Position numbers and translations under genes: made by a program. From positions 1-54,242 of the forward strand of contig JAGAJR010000002.1 in NCBI GenBank assembly GCA_017626035.1: 54,242 nucleotides of DNA. Reading direction: 5' to 3'. Below the pieces are notes generated by a model, which saw only the letters and a list, made by a program, of their open reading frames with translations, was not told where the DNA came from and did not search any database. Positions 33,832 to 43,796 of this stretch are shown here, in pieces (positions within the stretch are counted from its first letter, which is position 1; every line of letters begins with the position of its first letter). The DNA comes from Alphaproteobacteria bacterium. GTDB lineage: Bacteria > Pseudomonadota > Alphaproteobacteria > RF32 > CAG-239.

Positions 33832-36800
33832 ATGGCAGAACCTAAATTTGTGCATCTTCGTGTTCATACGGCATATTCCCTGTCTGAAGGGGCGATGCAC
33901 GTTCCTGCCTTAATTCACAAGCTTCACGATCAGGGGATAGCTGCTGTTGCCGTAACCGACACGGCCAATATGTTTGGAGCGAAAGCTTTTTCCAAATATG
34001 CCAAAGATGAAGGAATTAAGCCGGTTTTAGGCTGTCAGTTTTACTTAAGAAATCCCGATGCCGATGATTTGCTGAAGTCCAAGGGACGGACAATCGAGCC
34101 GGATAAACTGGTTTTGCTGGTGCAGAACGAAGAAGGCTATCATAATATTATGAAGCTGATGAAAATTGCTTATCTGGATAATTCCAACAGTTTTGAAAAA
34201 CCGCAGGTCCGAATGAGCGATTTAAGAAAACTGAATGCCGGAATTATCGCTTTGACCGGCGGTGCGGAAGGGCAGATAGGCCGCTTGATTTTGGAAAATC
34301 GTAAAAATGAGGCGGAAGAATGCTTGAAACAACTGAAAGAAATTTTCGGCAACCGTCTGTATATGGAAATTTCCCGTATCGGATATGAAAACGAAAATAA
34401 AACCGAAGACTCTTTTCTTGAGTTGGCTTATAAACATAATATTCCGCTGGTGGCAACCAATGAAGCCTTTTTCTTTGATGCGGACATGTATGAGGCACAT
34501 GATGCTCTGGTTTGTATTGCGGCCGGAGAATATGTCGCCAATGAAAACAGAAAGAAGTTTTCTCCGAACAACCGCCTGCGTTCGGAAGCGGAAATGCTGG
34601 AACTGTTTAAGGATTTGCCGGAAGCCATAAATAACACCGTGGCGATTGCCAAACGCTGCAGTTATCTTTCTGACAAAGTTCAGCCGTTGCTGCCGATTTT
34701 TGAATGTCCGAACGGCAAGACACAGGATGAATTTATTGACGAAGAAGCCAGAAAAGGTCTTGCCCAGCGAATGAAAGACCATGTCTATTTTGAAGGAATG
34801 ACGGCGGAAGAAAAAAAGGAACTGGATGAAAAATATTATGCCCGTTTGGAATATGAGCTGAGTGTTATCAAAAAAATGGGCTTCCCGGGATATTTTCTTA
34901 TCGTGTCGGACTTCATCCGCTGGTCTAAAGCCAACGGCGTTCCGGTCGGGCCGGGACGTGGTTCCGGTGCTGGTTCTATTGTCGCTTGGTCATTGCGTAT
35001 TACGGATTTGGATCCGCTGAAACTGGATTTGCTGTTTGAACGTTTCTTGAACCCTGAACGTATTAACATGCCGGACTTTGACGTGGACTTTTGCCAGGAA
35101 AACCGCGGCAAAACGATTGAGTACGTGCAAAACAAATACGGGTTTGACCACGTGGCTCAGATTATTACTTACGGAAAGCTTCAGTCTAAAGCGGTTATCC
35201 GCGATGTGGCTCGTGTTCTGCAAATGCCTTATTCTCAGGCGGATAGGATTTCCAAAATGATTCCGCCCGGCGTTCAGGGTAAAAACCCGACGCTTCAGGA
35301 ATCTTTGGAGCAGGTCCCTGAATTGGAAGAAATGCGGCAGAACGACCCTCAGGTCAACAAGCTTTTTGATATAGCCATGAAATTGGAAGGCTTATACCGC
35401 CATTCCGGTGTGCATGCTGCCGGCGTGGTTATCGGCGACCGCCCGCTTGACCAGTTGGTTCCGTTGTATAAAGATCCTCGGGCAGATATGCCGGTTACCC
35501 AGTATGACATGAAGTATGTGGAAGAAACCGGCCTGATTAAGTTTGACTTTTTGGGTTTGAAAACATTAACGGTTATCAAAAAGGCCGTTGATTGGATAAA
35601 AAAGGTGCATGGCGTTGATTTGGACATGGATAAAGTTCCGTTGGATGACAAACTGACGTATGAACTGATGCAAAAAGGCGATACGGCAGCGGTATTCCAG
35701 TTTGAATCTGCCGGAATGAAAGATGTGCACAAACAAATCAAACCGGACCGTTTTGAAGATTTAATCGCTATTGTTTCCCTGTATCGTCCGGGACCGATGG
35801 ATAATATTCCGAGCTATATTAAACGCAAGCACGGAGAAGAGGAGATTACCTATCTGCATCCGCAGTTGGAACCGATTCTCAAGGAAACTTACGGAATTAT
35901 GATCTATCAGGAGCAGGTAATGAACATTGCCCGGGCTCTGGGCGGATACACCATGGGTGGTGCCGATAAGCTCCGTAAAGTCATGGGTAAAAAAATGCGT
36001 GATGAAATTCCGAAACAACGGATAATGTTTACCGAAGGTGCAATTAAAAACGGAATTGAACAGGCAACGGCCGAGGCTATCTTTGACCAGATGGAAAAGT
36101 TTGCTTCTTATGGTTTTAATAAATCTCACGCGGCGGCGTATTCCCTGATTTCATACCAAACCGCATATTTGAAAGCACATTATCCGGTGGAATTTATGTG
36201 TGCCGTGATGTCGCTGGATATTACCAACACCGACAAACTGCAGTTTTTCAAGGAAGAATGTAAAAAGTCCGGAATTGAAGTTTTGAAACCGGATATTAAC
36301 AAGTCAGGTTCCGATTTTTGGGTGGAAGACGGTAAAATCCGTTATGCTTTAAGTGCTATTAAAGGCGTTGGCGAAGCCTGTATGAAAGCGATTGAAGAGG
36401 AGCGGGTGGCTCACGGGCCGTATAAGAGTATGTCTGACTTTATCCATCGGACGGATTTCAAGCAGATTAACCGCCGCCAATTGGAACAATTGGCTAAGTC
36501 GGGAGCGTTTGACTGTCTGGATAAAAACCGTTGCAAACTGTTTGAAAATGTTGAAACAATTATTCGCCATATTTACTCGGCAACGGAATTGAAGACAAGT
36601 TCCCAAACTTCCCTGTTCGGAAATGATGAGTTAAAAGCGGAAGTCAAGCTGGCGGATAAGCCGGATTGGCCGGAATTGGAAAAACTGCGTCTGGAGGCGG
36701 AGGCTATCGGTTTTTATCTGTCGGCACATCCGTTAGACAGTTATCAGCGGGGAATGGAACGTTTGGGTGTAAAACCGGCTTCCGAAGTTTTCCGCAACAT

Positions 36801-37305
36801 CAAAACCGGTGATAATATCCGGGCAAAATTGGCCGGATGCGTCAGTTCTTTCCAAAAACGTTTGAGCAAAAACGGAAACAAATATGCTTTTCTCGGTTTA
36901 TCGGATGCAACCAGCAATTTTGAGGGGCTTTTGTTTTCGGAGGGTTTGGCCCGTTATGAAAATGTCATTCAGTCAGGATTGCCGCTGTTGGTAAATATCA
37001 CGATTGACAAACAAAGCGAAGAAGCTCCGCCTCGGGTAATGATTAATACGGTGGAAACGTTGGACAAAGCGATTGCCGAAGTCGCCAATGGTCTGGAAAT
37101 TTACATAAATAACGTCGGAGCCGTCAGCGGATTAAAAGAAATTTTGAAAAACGATAGAAATGGCCGAAATAAAATATATATAAAACCGGAAAACAAGGAA
37201 TGGGATGTCAGAATAGAATTATCCGGAGGTTTTGCTTTTGCGGATAATGATATGCTGACCAAAATACGCAGCCTGCCCGGGATTACAACAGTGAAGGAAA
37301 TCTAA
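33832..37305 (+). CDS. dnaE: DNA polymerase III alpha subunit
   Basis: 1157 aa, the replicative polymerase. PHP domain at the N-terminus (LRVHTAYSLSEGAMH), polymerase active site PDFDVDFC at 414-421 with Asp415, 417 and 419, a tandem helix-hairpin-helix region (YALSAIKGVGEA) and an OB-fold near 980-1060. The PHP motif SEGAM shows the usual DnaE1 pattern. The next gene starts directly at its stop, so two membrane-protein genes are co-expressed with it. Confidence 0.97.
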   Translation: MAEPKFVHLRVHTAYSLSEGAMHVPALIHKLHDQGIAAVAVTDTANMFGAKAFSKYAKDEGIKPVLGCQFYLRNPDADDLLKSKGRTIEPDKLVLLVQNEEGYHNIMKLMKIAYLDNSNSFEKPQVRMSDLRKLNAGIIALTGGAEGQIGRLILENRKNEAEECLKQLKEIFGNRLYMEISRIGYENENKTEDSFLELAYKHNIPLVATNEAFFFDADMYEAHDALVCIAAGEYVANENRKKFSPNNRLRSEAEMLELFKDLPEAINNTVAIAKRCSYLSDKVQPLLPIFECPNGKTQDEFIDEEARKGLAQRMKDHVYFEGMTAEEKKELDEKYYARLEYELSVIKKMGFPGYFLIVSDFIRWSKANGVPVGPGRGSGAGSIVAWSLRITDLDPLKLDLLFERFLNPERINMPDFDVDFCQENRGKTIEYVQNKYGFDHVAQIITYGKLQSKAVIRDVARVLQMPYSQADRISKMIPPGVQGKNPTLQESLEQVPELEEMRQNDPQVNKLFDIAMKLEGLYRHSGVHAAGVVIGDRPLDQLVPLYKDPRADMPVTQYDMKYVEETGLIKFDFLGLKTLTVIKKAVDWIKKVHGVDLDMDKVPLDDKLTYELMQKGDTAAVFQFESAGMKDVHKQIKPDRFEDLIAIVSLYRPGPMDNIPSYIKRKHGEEEITYLHPQLEPILKETYGIMIYQEQVMNIARALGGYTMGGADKLRKVMGKKMRDEIPKQRIMFTEGAIKNGIEQATAEAIFDQMEKFASYGFNKSHAAAYSLISYQTAYLKAHYPVEFMCAVMSLDITNTDKLQFFKEECKKSGIEVLKPDINKSGSDFWVEDGKIRYALSAIKGVGEACMKAIEEERVAHGPYKSMSDFIHRTDFKQINRRQLEQLAKSGAFDCLDKNRCKLFENVETIIRHIYSATELKTSSQTSLFGNDELKAEVKLADKPDWPELEKLRLEAEAIGFYLSAHPLDSYQRGMERLGVKPASEVFRNIKTGDNIRAKLAGCVSSFQKRLSKNGNKYAFLGLSDATSNFEGLLFSEGLARYENVIQSGLPLLVNITIDKQSEEAPPRVMINTVETLDKAIAEVANGLEIYINNVGAVSGLKEILKNDRNGRNKIYIKPENKEWDVRIELSGGFAFADNDMLTKIRSLPGITTVKEI

Positions 37306-38211
37306 ATGGTAAAAAAGACTATATCGCAGATAGGCAATCAAATTAAAAACTGCAAATGTGTTCGGGATGTTTGTTTTCTCTGTTCCATGCAGGAAAGCGG
37401 AAAATCGGTTAAAATGCCGTTGTTGCGTTTGGCTTTAGGACCGTTTGCGGTCGTGATTGACTATATTAAAACCTTTTTTGTCGTTGGCGGGAGCTATGCC
37501 TTGGCTCAGACGCTTTTGGCAATGCTGCTCGGTTTTACTTATGTCTGCCTTTACGGGATAGAAAATGTCGGTCTGATTTACTGTTCCGAATCAAATGCCT
37601 TATACCTGATATATTCGTTTTTCAAATTTGTTTTACTGGCAATGTTTATGATTGTATGGAGCCGGACGGTTTGGGGAGAAAATCCTCTGAATTTGAAAAA
37701 AATGTTTTTGCCGGAAAAAGGAATTCCGTCAGTTTTGTTGACGTTGGCAGTTTTTTTGTTCTTGAATGTGATTCCGATGGTTTCCTACTATATTTTATAC
37801 CGTAGGGAACCAAATCCGGATTGGGTTGTCGAAGTATTTTTCTTTGGCGTTGTTTCAATAGGTTTTCTTGTTCCGTTTTGGTTGATGCGTTTTTATTCGG
37901 TATTGGCTTTTGTTATTAACGGAGAAAAGCTGCCGCCTTTAAAAATAATTTGGGATAAAAGTTCCGGGAATGTGCTTAAAATTATGACTTCGCTGTTTTT
38001 AATTCTGCTTCTGGCCATTTTCGTAATGGTAAATTTCTTTTTTAATTTCCGTGCTGCGGCAGCGGAGAACGTGGCCTATATCGGAATTGTCTCGGAGTTT
38101 TTGTATAATATTTTATCTTTGCTGGTATTTACACTGTTTGTAAACCATTGTTATATTCAAAAAGAAATCTTATTCGGAGGAAAACAAGATGAATCAAAAT
38201 CAAGTAATTAA
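37306..38211 (+). CDS. polytopic membrane protein, unknown
   Basis: 301 aa with about six membrane segments. The first 50 residues are cytoplasmic and include Cys-rich CKCVRDVCFLCSM, a possible metal site. Its ATG follows the dnaE stop without a gap. It overlaps the next membrane-protein gene by 23 bp. The two proteins are similar in length and layout, so may be distant paralogues or partners. No family is recognised. Confidence 0.75.
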   Translation: MVKKTISQIGNQIKNCKCVRDVCFLCSMQESGKSVKMPLLRLALGPFAVVIDYIKTFFVVGGSYALAQTLLAMLLGFTYVCLYGIENVGLIYCSESNALYLIYSFFKFVLLAMFMIVWSRTVWGENPLNLKKMFLPEKGIPSVLLTLAVFLFLNVIPMVSYYILYRREPNPDWVVEVFFFGVVSIGFLVPFWLMRFYSVLAFVINGEKLPPLKIIWDKSSGNVLKIMTSLFLILLLAIFVMVNFFFNFRAAAAENVAYIGIVSEFLYNILSLLVFTLFVNHCYIQKEILFGGKQDESKSSN

Positions 38212-39178
38212 GCTCCCGTTTTGGGAAATCGTTAAAAGGAGTTTTCTTTATCCGTTAGTTAATGTTAAAACGGTTTTGAAAGTCAGTGCAATTTGGTTTT
38301 TGCTGCTGATTTATGAAATCGCAAACGGATATCCGGGAATTTGTAATTTTACGGATCAGTGTTATAACCCTCTGGCAGATAATATTTCATTGCTGCTCTT
38401 GAGTTTTGCATCGGTATCAATTGCCGTTGCTTTCTCTCGTAATGTGATTTTGAAAGTTGTTCCGGACAGAATAAAATTTTCTTTCGGCAAGCGTGAATGG
38501 AAATACCTGGGATATAATTTATTAATCCTTTTAATGGTTTTCGTTCCGTCGATAATCTTGCTTTTGATGATTGAATTGTTGGGATTGCAGGGAACATCCG
38601 GATTGATTGGCTTAATAGCATTGGTAATTACGATTATTTGTGCCAGATTCTATCTGGTTTTACCGGCGACGGCAGTTAATAATTCTCAGATAACCTTAAA
38701 AGAAGCTTTTCGCCTGATGAAGGGAAATGCGAACAAAATCTTTTGGGGACAGATACTTTTAATGCTGCCGATAGCTTTTGTTTTGTTTTTAGTCGCATTA
38801 ATTTATGTCAGCCTGAACACGAATGCTTTTGTGGTTAAACTTATTTTTTCTGCGATTGTGATGTTCCTGTCCTTTTTTGATACTTGCGTTAAAGCTTGTT
38901 TTTACAGCCATATTTATCAGTATGTTATGTATACCCAAAAAAATGGCGGGAAAAAGGCAGCTTCTGCAGTGAAAAAAGAAGTTCTTCCGAAAGAAGAGTC
39001 TCTGCCGTCTGAAGCAAAAGCCGCCGCGAAAAAGAAGGCTCCGGTTAAAAAAACGGCAGCAGCTAAATCGTCGCCCAAAAAACCGGTAAAGGCTGACGTA
39101 AAGAAAACGGTAAAAAAAGCGGTAAAGAAAACAACGGAGAAAAAAACTCCGGCAAAGAAAAAAGCCGCATCTGAATAA
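38189..39178 (+). CDS. membrane protein with histone-H1-like basic tail
   Basis: 329 aa. About six membrane segments (residues 25-245) are followed by an 80-residue tail of Lys, Ala, Pro and Thr (KKAPVKKTAAAK, KKTVKKAVKKTTEKK), as in histone H1 or bacterial DNA-binding tails. GGAGG precedes the ATG, inside the upstream gene. The tail should be cytoplasmic and could bind DNA, RNA or the membrane surface. Encoded behind dnaE, it may tether nucleic acid to the membrane; this is inference. Confidence 0.75.
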   Translation: MNQNQVIKLPFWEIVKRSFLYPLVNVKTVLKVSAIWFLLLIYEIANGYPGICNFTDQCYNPLADNISLLLLSFASVSIAVAFSRNVILKVVPDRIKFSFGKREWKYLGYNLLILLMVFVPSIILLLMIELLGLQGTSGLIGLIALVITIICARFYLVLPATAVNNSQITLKEAFRLMKGNANKIFWGQILLMLPIAFVLFLVALIYVSLNTNAFVVKLIFSAIVMFLSFFDTCVKACFYSHIYQYVMYTQKNGGKKAASAVKKEVLPKEESLPSEAKAAAKKKAPVKKTAAAKSSPKKPVKADVKKTVKKAVKKTTEKKTPAKKKAASE

Positions 39179-39195
39179 GCTTTTTTTCTTCTTTT

Positions 39196-39233
39196 CCCCC
39201 GTGCTGATTAATTTCAGCCGGGGGATTTTTTTG
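39196..39233 (+). terminator. terminator after the dnaE operon
   Basis: CCCCC / GGGGG outer stem and GCTGA / TCAGC inner stem around a TTAATT loop, then seven T. Confidence 0.9.
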
Positions 39234-39324
39234 TACAAAACAGAAATTTTTGAAGAATAAAGGGGGTAAAAAAACTTGTATTTTGTCAAAAATTATACTA
39301 TTTTATAATTATAAGGAGAAAACA

Positions 39325-40398
39325 ATGAGTTGGAAGCAAAAAGTCGTAATAGGTTTAACCGTTGCCTCATCTTGGTTGGGAATGGAAGCTAAGGATAAAG
39401 CTCCTCAGGAAAATGGCGACAGTATCAAAACAGAACAATTTCAGCCTAAAGCAGGCAAGCATTCCGTTACAGCGGAAAAAAGGACGCACGAGAAAGATTC
39501 TGTTTCATCAGACAGTGTGTTAACGCCGTTTACACCGGTAACGGATATTTCCGCACCTGTCGATACAATTGCCGCCGACAGTGTTTGCATTTCTCCGAAT
39601 TTGAAAAAATTTAAAGATGCCGAATATGATATGTTGTGCCTGGTAGCCCATTGCGAAGGCGTAAAAATTAACGCTTATTGGGACCCGAACGGTAAAGTTT
39701 GGACGATTGGTTTCGGCAATACGGTACGTCCGGACGGCAAACCGGTTCGGCGGGGCGATAAAATTAAAAGTGAAGAGGAATTAAAACAATATTTCAGTAT
39801 CCATGCTGAGAAATATATTTTCTCGGACATGGACAAGTACCTGAATATGGAAAAAATGTCTGATGCGGAAATGGTTGCTGTCGGCAGTTTTCTGTATAAT
39901 TGCGGCAGTGGCTGTCTGAGGACTTACAATAAAGCTGAAAAAAAATATGTGCCGTCTAACTTTGCCAAAAATCTTAATGAGTATATTGAAACGCACAGCG
40001 AAGAATCTAAAGCTAAAGTAAAAGAATTTATGGACCGGAAAGTAACGGCCAAAAGCAGAACTTTGCCTCAGCTTGTCAAACGCCGCGACTTGGAAGAACG
40101 TATTTTGTTCGGAGACATTGTATTGAACAATGACGGTGTCTTGACGGAAGGAAATGCCCTTGACTTTTCGGAAATCCCTCTGGGCGGAATTTATAGTATT
40201 GGCAGCCGCCTGCCTGCGGATACTCTGGATTTATGCAGCCGTTTAAGAGGTATCTCCGCCGGAAAAAATCTGACGGACTCTATTCAGTCCCAATTCAGCC
40301 AACCGGCAAGAGAATACCAATACAGACAGCGTGTTCAAAAAGGCAAAACGCCGCAGAAACGTTCCGTCAAACTGCCGTCCAAGGCCAAAACCCGTTAA
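39325..40398 (+). CDS. GH24 (phage-type) lysozyme, probably exported
   Basis: 357 aa from the ATG at 39325 (AAGGAG upstream); the frame is open earlier but has no ribosome binding site. A weak signal-like N-terminus and an acidic, Ser/Thr-rich linker precede the catalytic domain (about 93-275): Glu111 in HCEGVKINAYWD, Asp120 and Thr127 in GKVWTIGFGNT, the T4-lysozyme-like triad. RRDLEERILFGD closes the domain. It would cleave peptidoglycan. No phage genes surround it, so it appears to be a resident wall enzyme or a captured endolysin. Confidence 0.85.
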   Translation: MSWKQKVVIGLTVASSWLGMEAKDKAPQENGDSIKTEQFQPKAGKHSVTAEKRTHEKDSVSSDSVLTPFTPVTDISAPVDTIAADSVCISPNLKKFKDAEYDMLCLVAHCEGVKINAYWDPNGKVWTIGFGNTVRPDGKPVRRGDKIKSEEELKQYFSIHAEKYIFSDMDKYLNMEKMSDAEMVAVGSFLYNCGSGCLRTYNKAEKKYVPSNFAKNLNEYIETHSEESKAKVKEFMDRKVTAKSRTLPQLVKRRDLEERILFGDIVLNNDGVLTEGNALDFSEIPLGGIYSIGSRLPADTLDLCSRLRGISAGKNLTDSIQSQFSQPAREYQYRQRVQKGKTPQKRSVKLPSKAKTR

Positions 40399-40420
40399 AC
40401 GGTATTAAGAAATTTATAAG

Positions 40421-42502
40421 TTACAATTTTTTAATCAGTTCGGCAGCAACATCCAGTTTGTAATAATCCTGAATATTCGGATTACACGGGAATTTGTCTC
40501 CGACTTCAAAAGCGAAGATATATGCTTGCTGGCTGAGGAAGTCTCTTCCCAGCACAATGCTGTCGGCATTGCGGAGCAGATAACTTTTATATTCCTGAGC
40601 TTCTTTAATGTTGTTGCGGATAAGCCCGTTTCTTTTGGCAAAAATGGCTGTATAGGCAAAAATGGCATAAATCATCATCACATAAAATAATGTCGTCAGC
40701 GGATGAACGTAAATACTCATCATCAGCATAGTGAACAGGATGATAAAAATGGCAAAAAATTTGCTGCTCCAGTTGAGAATTACAGATTTAAATTTGTGGT
40801 TTAAAACCCAAATATAAAAAGCGATGGTAACACAGCAGGAAGCCAAAACCAGGGCTGTTTGTGAGAAATTCAGACTAAGGGCGGCTGTCGCTAAAATCAC
40901 CATCAACAGCATACTGCAGCTGAAACATAAATATCCCAAATTTAATTTAAGGGCAAAACGTTTCAGTTTTTGCGAAACGTCTTTTTCAATAAATTTGAAA
41001 GCCCGTTTTAATTTAAGATTATTTTGATAATTGACGTTTAGGACGGATTCTTTGTGCGGGAACAAATCATCCAGAGCTTTCCTTTCATTTTTATTCAGAG
41101 TTTCCGGAGTGTCCGTTTTCTTAACCAGAAAAATTTCATCCCCTTCTTTTTGAATATCAATCAGATTCTTTCTGTATAAATCGAGCAAAAAAGCCCCGAA
41201 AGAAATCTTGTCAAAAACGCCCTTGGATAAGGAACGCAGCATCGGAGCGGTTTTTCTCAGGCTGTATTTTTGTTCATTTTTCTCCAGCCCTTTCCATGAA
41301 AGATAATAGGAAATAAGAATGGCCAGCAGGCCTAAAATGCTGAAAATTAAATTGCCGTAGTCTTCAATAAACCAGGTTATGCGGCGGTTGAAATCCGGGG
41401 CAAAAAAGTCAGCTAAAGGAAGGGAAACGATAATATGCATTCCTTCGCCGATGAATAACGGAATTTTAGAGGCAAATCCGAGCGTGTTGTCATCTCCTTT
41501 GGCAATGGTTGTGTTTTCCGTTGTCAAAAGGTTGGTGTACCCTAAAAGAACCGTTTGTCCGAGAGCCGGAGAATTTCCGGGTAATTTGATAGAGGCACCG
41601 GCTCTGGCAATAACCAGATTCCAAGAACTTCCCGTAACATCCCAGTAAAACTCTTTGAAGTCGTCATATTCCCAAAGTTTTCGGTCGATAATGTAGTTAA
41701 AAGTGTAAGTATAAACCCCCGGATCCAAAACATAATCCTGCGTTGGAACAATATAAATCTTATCGTCTTTTTCTTCCGGTCGATGAGGATATTCTTGTCC
41801 GTTGATTTCTACGGAACCGATTGTCAAAGCGATTTTGTTGCGAACGCCGCTGCGGGAAACGGAATATTTGGGAATGGCCCGGGATAAACCGTTTTTCAAT
41901 TTTTGCCCGTTGGCGACAACGGTAATTGTTTCGCTGATGCTGACTTGTCCGGTTGGCATAATTTCAATACGGCTGAACAAATAAGGAATATGTTCTTTTG
42001 CCGGAGCGATGATTCTCTCCCCGGTCGGCAGGTCAAGATTGATAACGGCAAAATCGGGAGCTTCCCATTCTTCTTTTTGATTTGAGGCCTGTTTTTGATA
42101 AAAGTCATTACTTTCCTGAGTTATATCGGCTCTTTGAGGTTCTCCGCCGTGGGCAATGCGGTTAATGGCTTCGTCATATATTTTTTGAAAGGTCGATTTG
42201 TTTCCTTCGGTCTGTTTTGCAATATATTCGGCACTATGCTGAATGTTCATGGAATTGTTGACGTCGTCAAAATCAGAGATAATAACGGTTTTGAATCTTT
42301 CCCGCATATAATTGTCCATGGCATTTTGATCATTGGGATCGGGCATTTCCTCGTCAATGGCATTTAATGTTGCCGCATCGGGAATTTGTTGTTTGGCGGC
42401 TTCGAGTTCCATCGGGCTGTTTAATTCTGTTGCCGCAGCATGAAGATAATGCGGAAAAAGGCAGCAGGCACTGAAACAAATTGCAAGAAAAAGTTTTTTC
42501 AT
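40421..42502 (-). CDS. DUF2207 predicted membrane protein
   Basis: 693 aa. Signal peptide, a strand-rich periplasmic region (about 165-385, RIEIMPTGQVSISETITV then TYTFNYIIDRKLW, the DUF2207 core), a membrane segment near 390, a cytoplasmic part, and further membrane segments near 545-630. An extra N-terminal region of about 140 residues precedes the core. DUF2207 genes often sit beside lemA; here lemA is some 39 kb away at 1185. Function unknown. Confidence 0.82.
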   Translation of the reverse strand: MKKLFLAICFSACCLFPHYLHAAATELNSPMELEAAKQQIPDAATLNAIDEEMPDPNDQNAMDNYMRERFKTVIISDFDDVNNSMNIQHSAEYIAKQTEGNKSTFQKIYDEAINRIAHGGEPQRADITQESNDFYQKQASNQKEEWEAPDFAVINLDLPTGERIIAPAKEHIPYLFSRIEIMPTGQVSISETITVVANGQKLKNGLSRAIPKYSVSRSGVRNKIALTIGSVEINGQEYPHRPEEKDDKIYIVPTQDYVLDPGVYTYTFNYIIDRKLWEYDDFKEFYWDVTGSSWNLVIARAGASIKLPGNSPALGQTVLLGYTNLLTTENTTIAKGDDNTLGFASKIPLFIGEGMHIIVSLPLADFFAPDFNRRITWFIEDYGNLIFSILGLLAILISYYLSWKGLEKNEQKYSLRKTAPMLRSLSKGVFDKISFGAFLLDLYRKNLIDIQKEGDEIFLVKKTDTPETLNKNERKALDDLFPHKESVLNVNYQNNLKLKRAFKFIEKDVSQKLKRFALKLNLGYLCFSCSMLLMVILATAALSLNFSQTALVLASCCVTIAFYIWVLNHKFKSVILNWSSKFFAIFIILFTMLMMSIYVHPLTTLFYVMMIYAIFAYTAIFAKRNGLIRNNIKEAQEYKSYLLRNADSIVLGRDFLSQQAYIFAFEVGDKFPCNPNIQDYYKLDVAAELIKKL

Positions 42503-42590
42503 AAAACAAAACCTTTGTTAACTAATAAAATATATTTGGTATTATAAGCTAAAACATATTAAGAAAAGATTATAAAATAAGGAGACGAAA

Positions 42591-43322
42591 ATGACTAATA
42601 AGATTGCTGCCGTAATTTTGGGAGCCGGCAAAGGAACCCGTATGAAGTCCGATTTGCCTAAAGTAATGATGCCTTTGGCCGGAAAACCGATGATTCGCAA
42701 TATTATTGATACTTTGGAACAAATGAATATTGACGAAATTGTTGTGGTAACGGCTCCGGACGGAGATATGGTCAGAAAAGAAGTCTTGCCTTACAAGAGT
42801 ACCATTCAAGATAAACAGCTCGGCACCGGACACGCCGTTTTATCAGCTAAAGACGCCTTGAAAGGCTTTGACGGCGATGTAATGGTTATTTTCGGCGACA
42901 ACCCGATTATTACCAAAGAAACCTATCAAAAAGCATTGGATGAATTGCATAAAGGCTATGCAATTGTGGTTATGGGTTTTGTTCCGGAAGACGCCGCCCG
43001 TTACGGCCGCTTGAAAATGAAGGGCAACGAACTGGAAAAAATCGTTGAATTTAAAGATGCCACGGATGAAGAAAAAGCGATTAAACTTTGCAATTCCGGC
43101 TGTATGGTCTTTGACGGCAAAACAATGTTTGATATTTTGGATTGTATCGGTAATGAAAATGCCGCCGGCGAGTATTATTTAACAGATGCAATCGCCGTGG
43201 CTCGTTCCAAAGGTTTGAAATGCGGCGTGATTGAAGCGGATGCCAAGGAAGTTGCCGGAGCAAATACCCGTGAGGAACTGGCTCTGCTTGAAAGCTTTTT
43301 ATTGGCAAGAAAAGGAAAATAA
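42591..43322 (+). CDS. GlmU-type UDP-GlcNAc pyrophosphorylase domain, stand-alone
   Basis: 243 aa. It has the GlmU N-terminal signature (ILGAGKGTRMKSDLPKV at 9-25), QLGTGHAV for the uridine pocket, and GDNPII and NSGCMVF-type substrate motifs. GlmU is normally about 450 aa with a left-handed beta-helix acetyltransferase; here the chain ends after the pyrophosphorylase with no remnant. It probably makes UDP-N-acetylglucosamine, with acetylation done by another protein. It leads an operon with the genes at 43326 and 43774. Confidence 0.85.
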   Translation: MTNKIAAVILGAGKGTRMKSDLPKVMMPLAGKPMIRNIIDTLEQMNIDEIVVVTAPDGDMVRKEVLPYKSTIQDKQLGTGHAVLSAKDALKGFDGDVMVIFGDNPIITKETYQKALDELHKGYAIVVMGFVPEDAARYGRLKMKGNELEKIVEFKDATDEEKAIKLCNSGCMVFDGKTMFDILDCIGNENAAGEYYLTDAIAVARSKGLKCGVIEADAKEVAGANTREELALLESFLLARKGK

Positions 43323-43325
43323 GAA

Positions 43326-43796
43326 ATGTCTTTTCTCAAACATCATTGGTTTGGCACAGTTGTCAGCCTGTTTGTTTTGTTTTTTGTAACTGTCTTTTTA
43401 CTGGTGTTGTTTTCTCCTCGTCAGGATTTGCAAAAACGCGGGTTTATTCCGTGTACGGAGAATATGGTCAGTGAAATGCTCAGTTGTCGTGAGAACAAGG
43501 CGTTTTGTATGCTGGGCAGCGTGATAAAAAACAGCTGGTGCGATTCCAAAGTGGTTTTAAATGGTTTGGGAGCATGGGTAAAAGGGCAGCAGTCTACGCC
43601 GTGGGAAAATTATTTGTTTGAACCGGAACTGAAAGAAACCGAACAAGACGAAGGTCTTCAGGAATTTTATGATGAAAATCCTGACGTTTCCGCCTCTATG
43701 GAAGAACTCCGCCGCCAAAACATTGAGTTGGAAAAACAAATATCTGAAACGGAAGAATTAAAGGAAGAAGAAAATGGCACAGAAGAAGGAAAGTAA
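43326..43796 (+). CDS. single-pass membrane protein with coiled coil, unknown
   Basis: 156 aa. One membrane segment (about 10-32), a Cys-containing middle (four Cys between about 40 and 70) and a strongly acidic C-terminal coiled coil (EELRRQNIELEKQISETEELKEEE). It starts 3 bp after the GlmU-like gene and overlaps the pepF start by 23 bp. No family is recognised. Confidence 0.7.
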   Translation: MSFLKHHWFGTVVSLFVLFFVTVFLLVLFSPRQDLQKRGFIPCTENMVSEMLSCRENKAFCMLGSVIKNSWCDSKVVLNGLGAWVKGQQSTPWENYLFEPELKETEQDEGLQEFYDENPDVSASMEELRRQNIELEKQISETEELKEEENGTEEGK

